A DNA stretch of 64,000 nucleotides from Trachythela sp. YZ-2020 (GCA_016169945.1 JADLSH010000369.1:1550001-1614000), one strand, 5' to 3'; shown: positions 42,321-54,385, counted from the stretch's first letter. Program-made: numbers and translations. Notes: generated by a model from the letters alone, not told the origin.

Positions 42321-42839
42321 CTAAACTTTCCCACTACTTTTCATTTCTTTCAATATTTCATTTTTCACAAAAACGGACGAGCCTTGATTTGGAACAATAT
42401 CAGGAACATTTTTCTTCAAATGAACTAACATATGTTTAGTTAATACGAATGCATTGCATTCATCTTTATATTCTATATCACAAAGTTGGACCGCATCATC
42501 ATAACTTTCAACATGGAAGCCACACAAACCACGTATTTCTGAATTTTCACACTCGAAATTCCCTTTTGTTTGAGGTATTAATGCGCCAGGAAGAAGAACG
42601 AACTTTTCGCGTAGTTTTCCTCTCTGTCTATTTATGGTTTCTTTATAAGCAGACAACGCCATTTCATAATTCAAAACTAGCACTCTATCCCTTGGGTTTT
42701 CATCAATCGATGGCATATCAAGATTAGTTGCTTCATTGTTCAATTTTTCTAGTGATATAAAACCATTTCGATTACAGACGGATACTATCACGTACAAACA
42801 AATAATGGAAAGAATCCAAAACAATATTCGAGGAAGCAT
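42321..42839 (-). CDS. Orphan type II membrane protein, 172 aa, single exon
   Basis: An uninterrupted frame starts with ATG in a good context and has an N-terminal hydrophobic anchor at about residues 5-22 ('ILFWILSIICLYVIVSV'), preceded by a positive charge. A polar stalk follows, and then a compact cysteine-containing domain ('CENSEIRGLCGFHVESYDD', 'VQLCDIEYKDECNAFVLTK') ending in 'VFVKNEI'. The spacing of cysteines recalls PAN/apple-like or Golgi lumenal modules, but I cannot assign a family. Predicted lumenal or extracellular. No second exon was looked for successfully. It could be a lineage-restricted gene. Confidence 0.6.
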   Translation of the reverse strand: MLPRILFWILSIICLYVIVSVCNRNGFISLEKLNNEATNLDMPSIDENPRDRVLVLNYEMALSAYKETINRQRGKLREKFVLLPGALIPQTKGNFECENSEIRGLCGFHVESYDDAVQLCDIEYKDECNAFVLTKHMLVHLKKNVPDIVPNQGSSVFVKNEILKEMKSSGKV

Positions 42840-44386
42840 TCTGACTCTTTAAGTTTCTTCTCTTTGACTTTGCAGATAAAAATTCTATCAAGCATGGAAC
42901 AAGCTACCGATGCATTTGGCGTTATCATTTAATAGCATTGGCGATATCATGGCATTTAAAAAAGAATTAAAATTAGCACAAATTATACTTCGCGACGTTA
43001 TAGGACTGCGTACATGTAGCCCTGTCCAAATTACAATAAACAATGTGACTGATAAAACAATAAATTTGCATACAGTTATTACGGCGTAAAGTGTATATCA
43101 TTCAGATATACTGAATTTGCTGTGCTACAAAGCTTTTAATATTCTCATCTTATTGTCTATTGTCGCATCATGTTTCTTTTGATCATTATTCCACCTATCC
43201 GAATCTTTGCCAAAGAGGTAAATACACCTGGGCTATAAACGTGATCACATGCATGCATGCATGACAATTTCGAGAACTTAAATATAAAGGGACTATAAAC
43301 TACTTAAACTAATCGAAGACCATTCAAACATAAGTAAGAATAAGGAACTCGAAATTTTGAAGCTTTTATGTTTTACTCTTTGCTTAATTATCATTTCATT
43401 CCCATTTGTTTTGCCCGTTCAGACACCACAGCACGGCCACAGCAGGTAGTGTTGTCGAATGAATAATTTGTTGAGTCAAATGAATGCGATTTTAAAATTT
43501 AATATGTGCCATGACCAAGCCATGACCATGTACAATAGCAACCGCCTAAAAATAGCCTGACTTTGCCAGACTGGTCTTGCTACTATAACTATTAGCCTGC
43601 AAACAGGCCCTCCTATGCTACTATGAAATCACTGCTTCTATATTAGTGCTTCTTTATCACATTGCCCCATTTTTCACAGCTAAATACCGGTAAAATTCAT
43701 GGGACTTGTTTGTATTCATGCATGGCCGTCCCATGCCCATGGCCATGGTATTCATCCTGGATCCACCTTTTTAGTTTGTTTTCCAACGACTAACATAGTA
43801 ACAGTATAACATAGACGACTTTGCTATCGCCGTATCGAACAATCGTACATCGTATTCAGACTGTTCAGACGTTAGACTGGACATTTGCAAAAGCTAAGTT
43901 TCCAAAAGCTGATATGCAGGGCTTGCTCGTCAGTAATGGAAGTGGAAACATTCAGTAGAACATCGTGCAAGCACGCATTTAATGAGGTTCTTAGAGGATA
44001 TTTGCCCACAATAGTTTGTTCACATCACTGGCACTGCACAGGAATCACAAGGTCGCTGGTTCGATTGCTGTAGTCGGTAAAATAAACTGTATTTTTCTTT
44101 CTGGAAAATATTTTCAGTTATACAAATTAGCGATGGTGATAATCCCAACACTTTGCAGCCTAAAGTCTAAAAAGTTAGTACAAAACGGATCAATTGTTTA
44201 GTTGCAATTGTTTGCTAGAAAATTGCCTATTATACTCTATGTGACGCAGCAATGGATTTCAACCAGAAATGATGGTCAACCATCACTTAATGTTAATATT
44301 TTCATTATATGTAGCAGTCTTTTATTTTGACTTTTGTGGGAAATAATTAGAATTGAGAGATGTAATACAATTTTCTTCGTGTAAAC
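42840..44386. other. Intergenic, no gene seen
   Basis: AT-rich. A degenerate tRNA-like B box (GCTGGTTCGATTGC) near 44055 hints at an old SINE related to the tandem units downstream. Confidence 0.45.
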
Positions 44387-44945
44387 GACAAGTTATTGAG
44401 TCGCCCCCATGCAAGCCGCCAGAGGCAGTGAACGGTGGTTCGATCCCTGCACTTGTTATTTTTTTCAAAAAGTACGTTTCTCACCACAAATGCCATGATT
44501 AAATTAACCACTGAACTCAGGGTTGTGGCCGGTCTGAACCTTGCACAGGAATAGCATTTTCGAACCCTGTGTTTGTTAGAATATTATTTTCATTTTTGTG
44601 AAGGTAAGATGGTGGTAAGTATTATCACCATGGTGGGTTATTTTAGAAAAATAGAAGCTTCTCAGCACAAGTGCCATGATTAGACAACTAGCTAGTCAGA
44701 CTCAGTAGCTCTGTGGTTTGAACCTTGCACAGAGAATAGCAAGGCCGCAGGTTTGAATATTTTGTATTTGTTATAAAATTGTATTTTCATTCTCGGAAAG
44801 ATGTACTCATCACATGTAGGTATCACCATGGTGGGTTATTTTTGAAAAAACTAGCCGAAGTTTCTCACCACAAATGCCTTGGTTAAACCTTGCACAGGAA
44901 TAGCAACGCCGCAGGTTCCTGTATTTGTTATAAAATTTATCTGGG
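44387..44945. repeat. Tandem degenerate tRNA-SINE-like units
   Basis: At least three diverged units of roughly 170-200 bp share 'CTTGCACAGGAATAGCA', 'GCCGCAGGTT' (B-box-like), 'CACCATGGTGGGTTATTTT' and 'CACAAATGCC'. The first unit also contains GTGGTTCGATCCCTGC. They look like a SINE amplified in tandem. None folds as an intact tRNA. Confidence 0.65.
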
Positions 44946-45303
44946 TAGCTCTGTATGAAACAATGAACAAATGAACGTTGGTAGACTCCAACCATAGAAA
45001 CAATTGCTGCCGAGCCTCAGCGAGGCAGCACACTATTCTTGACGTGCCAAAGTTTCTCCAGAGTTCACTCGGCCCAGTCTTTTGCGCGGACCTATATATT
45101 GTCGAGATTTTTGTCGAGATCTGGATCTTGCGTCTGTCCATATATTTATTTATTTAATCAACAGCAACATAAATACCAATTTTGGTATATCTAGGTACAT
45201 ACATATAAAATCTACTATTTATTATATACTGAACTAAAGTAAATAATCCACTTTAATTTTAATTTAGCAACTTCAAGCAACTTTTGCCTTTCGTAGCATC
45301 TTA

Positions 45304-45838
45304 GGGACCGTTCATTATTTAAGAGGGGGGGTGGGCCGGTGGATTTGGGGGGTGGGCCAAAGTTTTAAAAATGGTTTTTGGGGGTGGCCAGAGTAATTAT
45401 AAGGAAGGAAAGGGGGTGAGCCTTGCCTGAAATTAAATAAATTTTTGGGACCAAAGTACAATCCTTCAAAGCCTATGGGTAGGTTGAAATTATTGCTTTG
45501 AAATTTACTTAATAATGCAGCTATCTGGGAAAAGTAAAAAAAAAGTACAGTAAGTTTTCATATTAAAAAATTTTTGATATTTCATATCACTCATCAAATT
45601 TATTTGTTCTATTTCTAAACAATTGGTCAGTTTTTTCATATATCTAATAATAATATATCTTTCAAATGGATATACGTGTATCTTGATAGGGAAATTAATC
45701 AAACTATATTGAGGTGGGCCATGAATGTGTGTTCAATGACATGGGCCACAGGGTTGTTTTTGGTGGGTTGTTCATAGAAAATATAAATAAATGTATTAAT
45801 CATTGCAGCCCACCGGCTCTTAAATAATGAACGGTCCC
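45304..45838. mobile_element. Harbinger-type MITE, 535 bp, TTA duplication
   Basis: The termini GGGACCGTTCATTATTTAAG and inverse are flanked by TTA (45301-45303, 45839-45841). 'GGTGGGCC' motifs recur inside. No ORF. Confidence 0.85.
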
Positions 45839-45969
45839 TTAGCAAATTTCAGGTTTACTGCATAAATCAACAACTAATGTAAGCCAAAATTGAAATGTCG
45901 AAAAAGAACTCTCCATTTTCTGATGTTTATTTCTGGATATTTATTTGTGAAATTCAAGTAACTAACCCT

Positions 45970-48304
45970 ATCACATGAGAAGCATTGAAAACCTGTTACA
46001 ACCACATATAAACACGTCTTTTAGCGATTACATCCAATCTACTGGAATAGCCCAGGATAGAGTGTGGGGGAGGGACTGACATTGAAATTTTTGCTGCTGC
46101 TTCATTACTAAGTATAGACATTTATGTGTATAGCAATGTTTGTAATAATTTTACATGGAATAAGTTTTCCAAGTCAATGCTTGACCACAGTTCTTATCTC
46201 CAAAACAGATGTTCCATTTACATTCAACATACATCTGGTATGCATTATGAAATTGTTCTTGATGTGAGTTTGGATGCGCAAGTTCAGATACAATAGACTT
46301 GTCTAGCTGATAGGAAAAAGTGTTTTAGGTTTTGATACACAATGTTTATATCAAAAAGCTATGGAAAAAAAAAATGTTTGAAAAGGAAGAACTTTTCTGA
46401 TACTTGTACATTTACAACAGCGAAGTCACAGAAATCTGAGTCAAAGTCAAGTAGTGCAAAAGTAACTGATGGTATTCAAGAAGCTAATGCAGTACCAAAC
46501 TCTGATCAACACGAAAACCCTAAAACAAATATGCTTGGTTCAGAAAATTCTAAAGCAAATATTGATAAGTTCCATAAATCCATGCAGTATTTCACCTAGT
46601 GTATGTTGTGAAGCATGGCCTATGAAGACCTAACCGAAGTCTTGTCTAAATTACATTTGTCGTAGGTGCAATAGTGACAAACAAATTCCAAAAAAATGTT
46701 CTTTAAAGAATAACATGATTCCTGCTTGTGTGCCAAATGAGTTGCAGGGCTTAACCCAGATTGAAAGATGCTAATTGCTAGAGCACTTCCCATTATGAGA
46801 GTTTATGTAAAACCAGGTGGTAAAAGAGGATATTCTGGGCACTGCATAAAGTTGCCTCAGAAGGTGTCAGAAGTCAGAACTAGCCCAATCACTTCCTCGT
46901 TGTCCTAGTGATATTCCAATAATAATTCTCACAATGATTGGGCTCTAAATATGATCCAAAGGAAACGTGCTCTTCAACAAACTGCCATATTTCTTAAACA
47001 AAATCCTGATGAGTCACATCTCACAATAGAGGACTTGCGTGAAATGGCTTGTAGTAATGTAGTAACAATTCATCTTCTTTCATGTCTAAACTCTCTAGGT
47101 ATGTAGCACTGAAATGTCACTGGTAGCTCTGCATATTGGTTTAAAGTTAGGGAGGACTTGAAAGCAATCATTGCGGCAAAAGGTGCCCCAACAATATTTT
47201 TTACATTTTCTTCTGCAGATCTCTACTGGCCTGAATTGCATTCCCTTTTTTCTTCAAATGTTGATAGCTTGAGCATGGAGGATAAACGGGAAAATGTTAT
47301 TGACAACACTCACTTAGTTGACTGTTTTTTTACCAAACGACTAGAATCGTTTTTGAAATGTTGGCTATATGATACACTAGATGCGGAGTGGCATTGGTAT
47401 CGGTATGAATTTCAAGCCAGAGGTAGCATTCATTGCCATGGTACCGCAAAGTTAAAATCTGATCCTGGCCTTTGTAAGCTTACAGACATTGCTTTAAAAG
47501 GCTTCCTGGCAGAAATAAAAAGAAATAGTGTAGACGACTTATCTATGTCAATGCAAATTGATGAGGGGAAAAAAGCTTCCCAGCTCGTTTGTGATTATGT
47601 TCATAGACTTATTAATACATGGAAGTATTTTTTACCTCAAACCGAAATGTGGACAAAACCATGCATTCATCCAAGGCATAAAGATATTCCTGATTCTGAG
47701 AAGGACAATGACTATGTAGATTTAGTAAATACGGTTCAACGGCACACAAATTGTAGCACAAAATATTGCCTAAAAGATTCAACTTCCCATTTGATTGCTC
47801 AAATAAAACTACACTAGAGTTTCAACCAGTGCATAGAAATGACAAAAGCGTTAAATACAAAGCGAGTATACTAACTAAAAGAAATGATCCCAGATTAAAT
47901 AATCATCATAAAATTCAACTTGCTGGCTGGAGGGCCAACTGTGATATTCAAGTGATACTAGATTATCATGCATGTGTTCAATATTTGTGCAAATATGCTT
48001 GAAAGGGTGAACCCAGGTCCAACATTTTGAAAAATACATTCAACACTATAGTGAATAACTTAAACACAAATACAGATCCTTTGATTAAAACACTTGGAGA
48101 AAGAGATTTTAGTGCACAAAAAACTATGCATTTATTGCTTTCGTTAAAGTTGCACAGTTCATCATTTGAGATTTTGCCAGTCAACTTAGATGGATCAATG
48201 AGGTGAATAATAGCCCTTGTACAAAAAAATCCATTTTGGACAAATATGCAAAACGTGCTATATTTCAGAATGATATGCCACAACTCACAAGTGATGAATG
48301 TTAA
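45970..48304 (+). pseudogene. Helitron relic: OTU protease domain plus Rep N-terminal region
   Basis: The first block (45990-46280, one frameshift near 46070) reads 'FSDYIQSTGIAQDRVWG', 'EIFAAASLLSIDIYVYS' and 'IYIQHTSGMHYEIVLDV', the C-terminal half of an OTU cysteine protease with its catalytic-type His. After a basic linker (46342-46596) comes 'NYICRRCNSDKQIPKKC', '[19 protein letters not shown]' and '[20 protein letters not shown]', then the Rep core at 47158-47817 ('[20 protein letters not shown]', HUH-type 'RGSIHCHG') and, after a frameshift, 'WRANCDIQVILD' and 'YLCKYA' followed by a stop. Several stops and shifts, and no helicase domain, mark it as dead. OTU domains are known in some animal Helitrons. 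Confidence 0.85.
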
Positions 48305-48718
48305 TTAAATAAGTTTGTCACAGAATTCAAAGTTGCAGTCAACAAACACTTGCCATTTTAAAATCATAGTGCTCAGACACTTAGTATGCTTATTGCTAAA
48401 TTAGTTACTTTCTGTTTTGTTATGTTAAATAAACAATTTAAATGATAAAAAGGTTGGTATTCCTTTTATGACTCTTAGAGTAGAATTACATATCAGTTTC
48501 AACCATAGGCGTACGGGCGCAGTTTCGTTTTTTGGGGGGGGGGCAACAAAATTTTGCCCGAATTTTAAAGCTTACCCAAAATGCCCGAATTTGGATAATA
48601 ACATATTGATAACAATAATAACCATTAATTGTATTTTACAAATAAATATGCTGAATTTTCACTTGTGCATTGCTTCTGCATGTGAATTCAAAATGAACGT
48701 TTAAAATAACTCTATTGA

Positions 48719-49923
48719 GTGTTTATATGATCCCGCTTCTATCCCGCTTAGACGGGATTCCGGCGTCTGTTGCCGGGATCTCGCCTAGCCGGTGTGACGC
48801 GAAATCTCTGACTTGCAAAATCTCTGACTTTTGTATTTCTGCTCATGCGCAAAGATATGCATGATTGATTTTTGCTCATAAATTCGCAAGTGTTCAAGCT
48901 ACAGAGAAGCGTGCGTCTTAAAAGCTTTCTTTACAAGTTTAATCGTCGTTAAATGGCTAATTTTAAAACCGAGACTGATACTGCCTGTGTCAACATTGCA
49001 TCGACAAAGCCTGCAACAAAGATGAATAAACACAAGGTATGTAGAACTTTGAATTTTATAGCGATGAGATTGTTGGTATTTATATATCAGTTGTGTCGAA
49101 CAGATGACAGTCAGGACACTTTGCATTTTATTTTCTTTCGTATTTTGAATGCCAAGGAGAAAGATCATTTACTAGCAGTGTTAACATGGTTAGTTTATTA
49201 AAAAATGTTCTTGGTATGTCATAAAAATAGGTTTCTTTGACAGATGTTCTCGAGTTCCTGAAGTCAGGACGCCAGATGCGTGCACACTTAGAAAATTTGA
49301 GCAAAATTAACCTTGGGGGTAGGGTGCAGCATAGTCAAATAATGTAATTTTTTGTTGTAGTGGACGGCGAAATGCAGGTGTCTGCAAAATCTGCAGGAAA
49401 GATGATGGGGATGACTGGCTGGGTTGTGACCGATGTGGTCAATTTTTCCATGCAAACTGCATTGGTGTGGACTTTGCAACTGCCCTTGCAGAAAACTTTT
49501 ATTGTAATAGACAATATTAGTTATTATAAAGTGAATTGTGGTTCACAAAATGTCAGAGAGTGCTCAAATAAATATCATAAAGATAGAGCAAATATAACAA
49601 GGTTACAGTGTTACCAAAGACAAGCGTTTGGTATTTCGCGGAGGTCAGAGATTTCGCGTCCAGACGCGCGAAATCTCTGACCAGTCACGAGAGGTCAGAG
49701 ATTTCGCAGAGGTCAGAGATTTCGCTTGACACCGGGACGAAAAATTCCCATCTATCCCGGCCAGGCGGGATGAACTTTTCTTCTGAGCATGCGTAAATCC
49801 CTCTGGCTTCATCCCGGCAATGTATTTTGTCCATATAAACATGCCATCCCGCATAGGCGAATTTCCCGCGGGCTAGACGGGATGAAAACGTCCGGTACCG
49901 CCTAGTACGGGATCATATAAACA
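48719..49923. mobile_element. Nested TIR element, GTTTATATGATCCCG ends
   Basis: TGTTTATATGATCCCG at the left and CGGGATCATATAAACA at the right are inverted. Sub-terminal 'GCGAAATCTCTGAC' repeats occur five or more times in both orientations, as do 'CGGGAT' and 'GACGGGAT' motifs. The target duplication is unclear. Confidence 0.75.
48953..49525 (+). pseudogene. PHD-finger gene fragment carried inside a TIR element
   Basis: An acceptor TTTGTTGTAG at 49360 opens an exon encoding 'GVCKICRKDDGDDWLGCDRC' and 'GQFFHANCIGV', a PHD finger (paired CxxC, GCDRC, FHxxC) of the kind that reads histone H3 tails. The last zinc pair is not seen before the frame closes at about 49520. Upstream, 48953-49036 (28 codons from ATG) and 49104-49188 have splice-like borders, but their phases do not join cleanly. 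It is either a captured host exon or part of the element's own lost gene. Confidence 0.55.
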
Positions 49924-50921
49924 GGCCATAAGTTACTAAATAATCATTCAGTCTAATTCTTAAAGAAAAAAAATTTTCTGTGAAATAATTGGTGCGACAT
50001 GCAAATGTCACTCGCATTTTCTCCGTACGTTCACTGTTGGCTACGGTCCTGCTTGCCAATGTTAATGAGAGCGATAGAATTGAAGCGTTCTTGGTCTATT
50101 GATGTGCGAAGATAGGCCGTTCTCGTTATAGCCGTTACAACTAGAGCCAATTCTTCTTCGGTCAGGCAAAGGCATGCAACTGAATTACAGAAATGTTCAA
50201 ATTATACTATTGTTTTCCAACAACACGCAAACCAGATAAATATACAGTACTTTAAATTATAAAATTCTGTTTTTGTTTAAGTTCTGACTACATAATTCTA
50301 TTTTGCCCGAATATTCGTGAACCATTTGCCCGAATGACTTAATTTTTTTAAATTTTTTGGGGGGGCAGGCCCCCCTGCCCCCACGGCCCGTACGCCTATG
50401 GTTTCACCAATGCTTTCACTACATTGTCCACGACTTTATTATCCTTGTGCTGAAAATGCAAAACTTTATTTTTCCACACACTTAAAATGCCCGCACAGGG
50501 ACGTCGCGAAGGCATGAACATTGGGGGGGTGTCCTGAACTTTTGACCAAGTTTTGGGGAACATTTTGACCAACTTTCAAGTTTTGAATGCTTGTTGGGGG
50601 GGGGGGGGGTTGTGCTAGGTAATTTAAGTTCCCGTAAAATTGTAAACAGCATAATATTTCAATGACTTTAACATCTTTACTCCAAACTAAATTACTGCAC
50701 AGTTGTTACAAATTATTTGAACTCAGCTTAGAAAAGCAACTTAGCTTATATTGACTGATAAGCACTTCATCTTGCAAGGATATAGTGCATCAAGAATAAT
50801 CAAGGTGAGGTTTACTGGTTTAGCTAGATTTTCGTATTTATGCGCACAACAAAACAGAAAATGTTGACTGTTAAACCGGATGTCAATTCGCTGCTAATTC
50901 GCTCCCTGTTGGTCAATAAGT

Positions 50922-51069
50922 AATGTATTTTCTTACGGTATGCAAACAAATTTGCATTATAGGACATCACGCATTTGTAATTTCAAAAGGCTAGATTTCA
51001 TTGGTTAATGCTAGATAGATAAATCCTCGTTTGAAAGCACACGGGCACTCTCTCAATACACCAACAATG
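50922..51069 (+). repeat. Split direct repeat A1
   Basis: Left terminus, starting AATGTATTTTCTTACGGTAT and ending CACCAACAATG. Matches A2 with one or two differences. Confidence 0.9.
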
Positions 51070-51096
51070 TATAGGATCTCCAGATAAACAAGCTAA

Positions 51097-52205
51097 ATGA
51101 GTGAAGAAAACGACATAGCTGAAGCTGGTCCTTCAACGGCCGAGGAAACAGCTGGGGAAGTACAGAATACGGCGTTAGTGACCCAAGTATTTTCGATGTT
51201 TAAAGGATATTTATCATCGCAACTCGAAGAGAAAGGCAAACAATTTCAGACTAAAGCATCTATAGAGAAACAAGCAACAGAATTCAAATTCAAAGGCAAC
51301 AGGAAGCAATTCGAGTTCAACGCCCAAGTGGACGAAATCATTAGCCGTATCGCCGACAATGCCGACGACCCTCAGAAAGTTCGAGAGTTAGCAACAAAAG
51401 CGAATAACACAATAAAGAGAAGGCAAAAGCTGATCAAGATTGCTGACAAGAATAAGGATGGATGGCTAGTGGTAGAAGAGTACGAATCGGATGATCTGGC
51501 TTCTGATACCGACGACGAGAAGCGCATTAAGAAAGCCAAATCAGCTGCTGAGAAGCGCCGTAAAGATAATCCCAAAAGTAACGTCAATGATGCAAAGAAA
51601 TTCAAGACAGGCGACAATCAGCTTTTTCGCGGTGAGTGTACGTAATGGTACCCGCGTTATTCTTTGTGATATCTCAATTAGGGTGGTGTGATGAGCATTA
51701 CCCATGTTATCCGATGTGTACGTGTGCTGATTTGTAGTATATAGGAAGTAAATAATTTACGTTCGTTTGAGCGTAGTGAATTAGAACGTAAATGTATTTT
51801 CTTACGGTATGCAAACAAATTTGCATTATAGGACATCACGCATTTGTAATTTCAAAGGGCTAGATTTCATTGGTTAATGCTAGATAGATAAATCCTCGTT
51901 TGAAAGCACACGGGCACTCTCTCAATACACCAACAATGCCCACCCACAGACCCACCCGAGTTTCGAAACGCGAAATTGTCCGATACTGTATATTTTTATT
52001 ATTATTAGGCCGTGCAGAATTTGGTCAAGAAAAACGATGTTATAGATGCCAACGTCTTGGGCATTGGGCAAGAAATTGCAGAGCATCGTGGCCAGTCAGT
52101 TATCGGTCTAACAGAAGTGGCTTCACATTTGCCAATCCCACACATGATAACAGATCAGGAGGAGCAGGTTCAGTTGGAAGCACAAACGGACGATCCAGCT
52201 TATAG
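51097..52205 (+). CDS. gag-like protein of the YR retrotransposon, spliced
   Basis: The first exon (51097-51631) encodes 178 residues: an acidic start 'MSEENDIAEAGPSTAEE', a helical core and a basic 'KSAAEKRRKD' tail. It ends at GCG|GTGAGT. An ATTATTATTAG acceptor at 52008 rejoins in frame to 'GRAEFGQEKRCYRCQRLGHW', completing a CCHC zinc knuckle (CYRCQRLGHWARNC), then an SN/G-rich tail to the stop at 52203. The spliced product is 243 residues. Without splicing the frame stops at 51645, before the knuckle. Gag binds RNA and packages the genome. The 3' part overlaps the start of pol in another frame. The removed intron (51632-52008) contains B1 and A2 complete. Splicing is inferred from the sites and the reading frame only. 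Confidence 0.75.
51684..51938 (+). repeat. Internal B1-A2 junction of the split direct repeats
   Basis: B1 (51684-51791, GGTGTGATGAGCATTACCCA...GAACGTAA) runs straight into A2 (51791-51938). This joined block equals the sequence formed when the right end B2 meets the left end A1, i.e. the circle junction template. Confidence 0.9.
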
Positions 52206-54177
52206 TGACAACCCCAAAGAGTGGATTTATCAGGTATCAGAACATAAATATGAGTGTGAATTAGAAACAGTTGTAGCCCCTTCAGTAAAGGGTAGGTTAA
52301 AAAGACATGTTACGTTTTGGGAAAATATTGGCGCGTCAGATTTCGTTCTCTCGGTTATTCAAGAAGGGTACAAAATACCATTCATAGAAATTCCACCAGG
52401 TGTTTGTTTACGAAACAATAAGTCGGCTTTACGACATGAAGATTTTGTACAGAAAGCGATTTTAGAATTACTACAATCCAACAGGATAATTAAAACAAAA
52501 GCCATGCCGCAAGTCGTTAATCCATTGTCTGTGTCAGTTCAACCATCTGGAAAATTACGACTTATTCTGGATTTAAGGCATGTGAACAATTACGTACGAA
52601 AACAAAACATTAAATATGAAGATTGGAAAACTGCATTGACTTATTTTCAGAAAGAAAGCTATATGATTTCTTTCGACCTGAAAAGTGGGTATCATCATAT
52701 CGATATTCATCCTGTTTCCCAAACATTCCTAGGGTTTGCTTGGAAGAGCCCTGAAGATAAAACATTTACATATTACCAGTTTACTGTCTTACCATTTGGT
52801 TTATCAACTGCACCTTTCGTATTTACAAAATGTATGAAACCGTTAGAAAAGTATTGGAGAAGCCAGGGTACGAATGTAGCTTTATGCCTGGACGACGGGT
52901 GGTTAACAGAAGGCAATTACGATGACTGCTTGAATTTATCGACAAAAATTAGAGCAGATATTAATCATGCTGGTTTAGTTGCAAACGAAGAAAAATCTAT
53001 CTGGCAACCGTGCCAAGAAATAGTTTGGCTTGGCCTGATCTGGAATTCTTTAAGTGGCATAATTTCTATCACCGAACGCCGGGTAGCAAGCATTTTTCAA
53101 ACCATCCAGTTTTGAAATCGCAAAATTTTACATATCCGCCAGAGAGCTCGCTTCGTTTACAGGAAAGATTATTTCCACTAGTGCAGTTACACGAAACGTA
53201 TGTCAAATAATGATTCGACATTGCAGCATGTCAGTAGCCGCAGCTAGCGGTTGGGATTTGAAGTTTAGTATGGATGATTACTGCATAAGAGAAATTGAGT
53301 TTTGGGAAAGCAATTTAAAACAATTGAATTCAAGGGAACTGGTTCAGGCTAGAACTCAGTCACATTACGTTGTTTATTCAGACGCAAGCGCGTCGGGTTG
53401 TGGAGCACATATGTCGTTAAATGGTGAACAAATTTGCCATAAGCATTGGACAAATGAAGAAAGTCAACGTAGCTCCACTTGGAAGAACTTTCAGCAATCG
53501 AATATGCCTTGGAATCGTTTATTCCATTATTAAATCACGCTTACGTCAAGTGGTTTCAGATAGCCAGACAGCATGTAGCATTGCTCGAGTCGGTAGCATG
53601 AGAAAAGATTTACACAACATAGCAATTAGAATTTACAAGCTCTGTCTAGATCATAAAATTGAATTTGAAATCGAGTGGATTCCACGTACCGAGATACAAA
53701 GAGCCGATTACATAAGTAGGCTCATTGATATAGATGATTGGCAGATTACGAAAGAGTGTTTCGATCAAGTGGAGGAAGTATGGGGCCCTCACACGATAGA
53801 TTGTTTTGCGAATTACTACAATACAAAAATCCCAAGGTTCTTTTCGTGGCATTGGAATCCGGGTTGCACATGAGTGGATTTTTTCGTCCAAAATATAATA
53901 GGAGAGAACTGCCTTGTAGTTCCACCAATTTGCCTTATCGCCAGAGCTTTGCACTATCTACAAAATCAAGAGGCGAAAGCAACAGTTATTGTTCCGTTTT
54001 GGCCTTCGTCATATTTCTGGCCAGTCATATCGAGACATTTAGCTAATTTCATAGTCGACTATAAAGTCCTTAGTGGCAGAGAAGTATTAACACACGGGAA
54101 AAATACCAATTCATTGCTCGGATCGGAACGCTTTTATGGAGAAATTTTAGCCCTTAGAATGGATTTTTCTCACAAAT
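52012..54177 (+). pseudogene. Reverse transcriptase and RNase H of the YR retrotransposon
   Basis: Frame 52012-53115 covers an RT with 'GKLRLILDLRHVNNYV', 'MISFDLKSGYHHIDI', 'VLPFGLSTAPFVFTKC' and an active-site 'LCLDDG'. This is the DIRS-type palm, with Leu where many RTs have Tyr. The frame breaks near 53115 and 53490. RNase H follows with 'YVVYSDASASGCGAH' and, in the next frame, 'SDSQTACSIARVGS' and 'IPRTEIQRADYISR'. The remainder ('IDCFANYYNTKIPRFFSWHW', 'VIVPFWPSSYFWPVI') matches the connection region of DIRS pol and has one in-frame TGA at 53871. Two or three single-base shifts and one stop make it inactive as read. Confidence 0.85.
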
Positions 54178-54202
54178 AAAATTGTGCTAAACGATTAAGT
54201 TA

Positions 54203-54385
54203 TGGACGGCGCTGGCCGATGTAATATGTTTTAAGGGCGCTGGCTCTGTTCCAATTAATTAATGGCGCTGGCCTGATTAAAGTGTGTAATAATGTTAAAA
54301 TGCGTATAATATTAATAGGCACTGGCCTAAATGAATTGCAATATAAATTTGTTTTATGACGTTGGTCGCTGCAATATGTATCAGG
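54203..54385. repeat. Iterated GGCGCTGGCC motif between RNase H and recombinase
   Basis: GGCGCTGGCC, GGCGCTGGCT, GGCGCTGGCC, GGCACTGGCC and GACGTTGGTC recur at about 35-70 bp spacing in otherwise AT-rich spacer. It lies inside the YR retrotransposon, between the end of pol and the recombinase start. Confidence 0.7.

Larger units (their letters stand above)
48504..50400. mobile_element. hAT-like non-autonomous element, 1897 bp
   Basis: It begins CATAGGCGTACGGGC and ends GCCCGTACGCCTATG. The flanks GTTTCAAC and GTTTCACC are an 8-bp duplication with one mismatch. G runs at both ends (near 48532 and 50361). It carries 'TTTTGCCCGAAT' blocks but no transposase and contains the nested element at 48719-49923. 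Confidence 0.78.
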
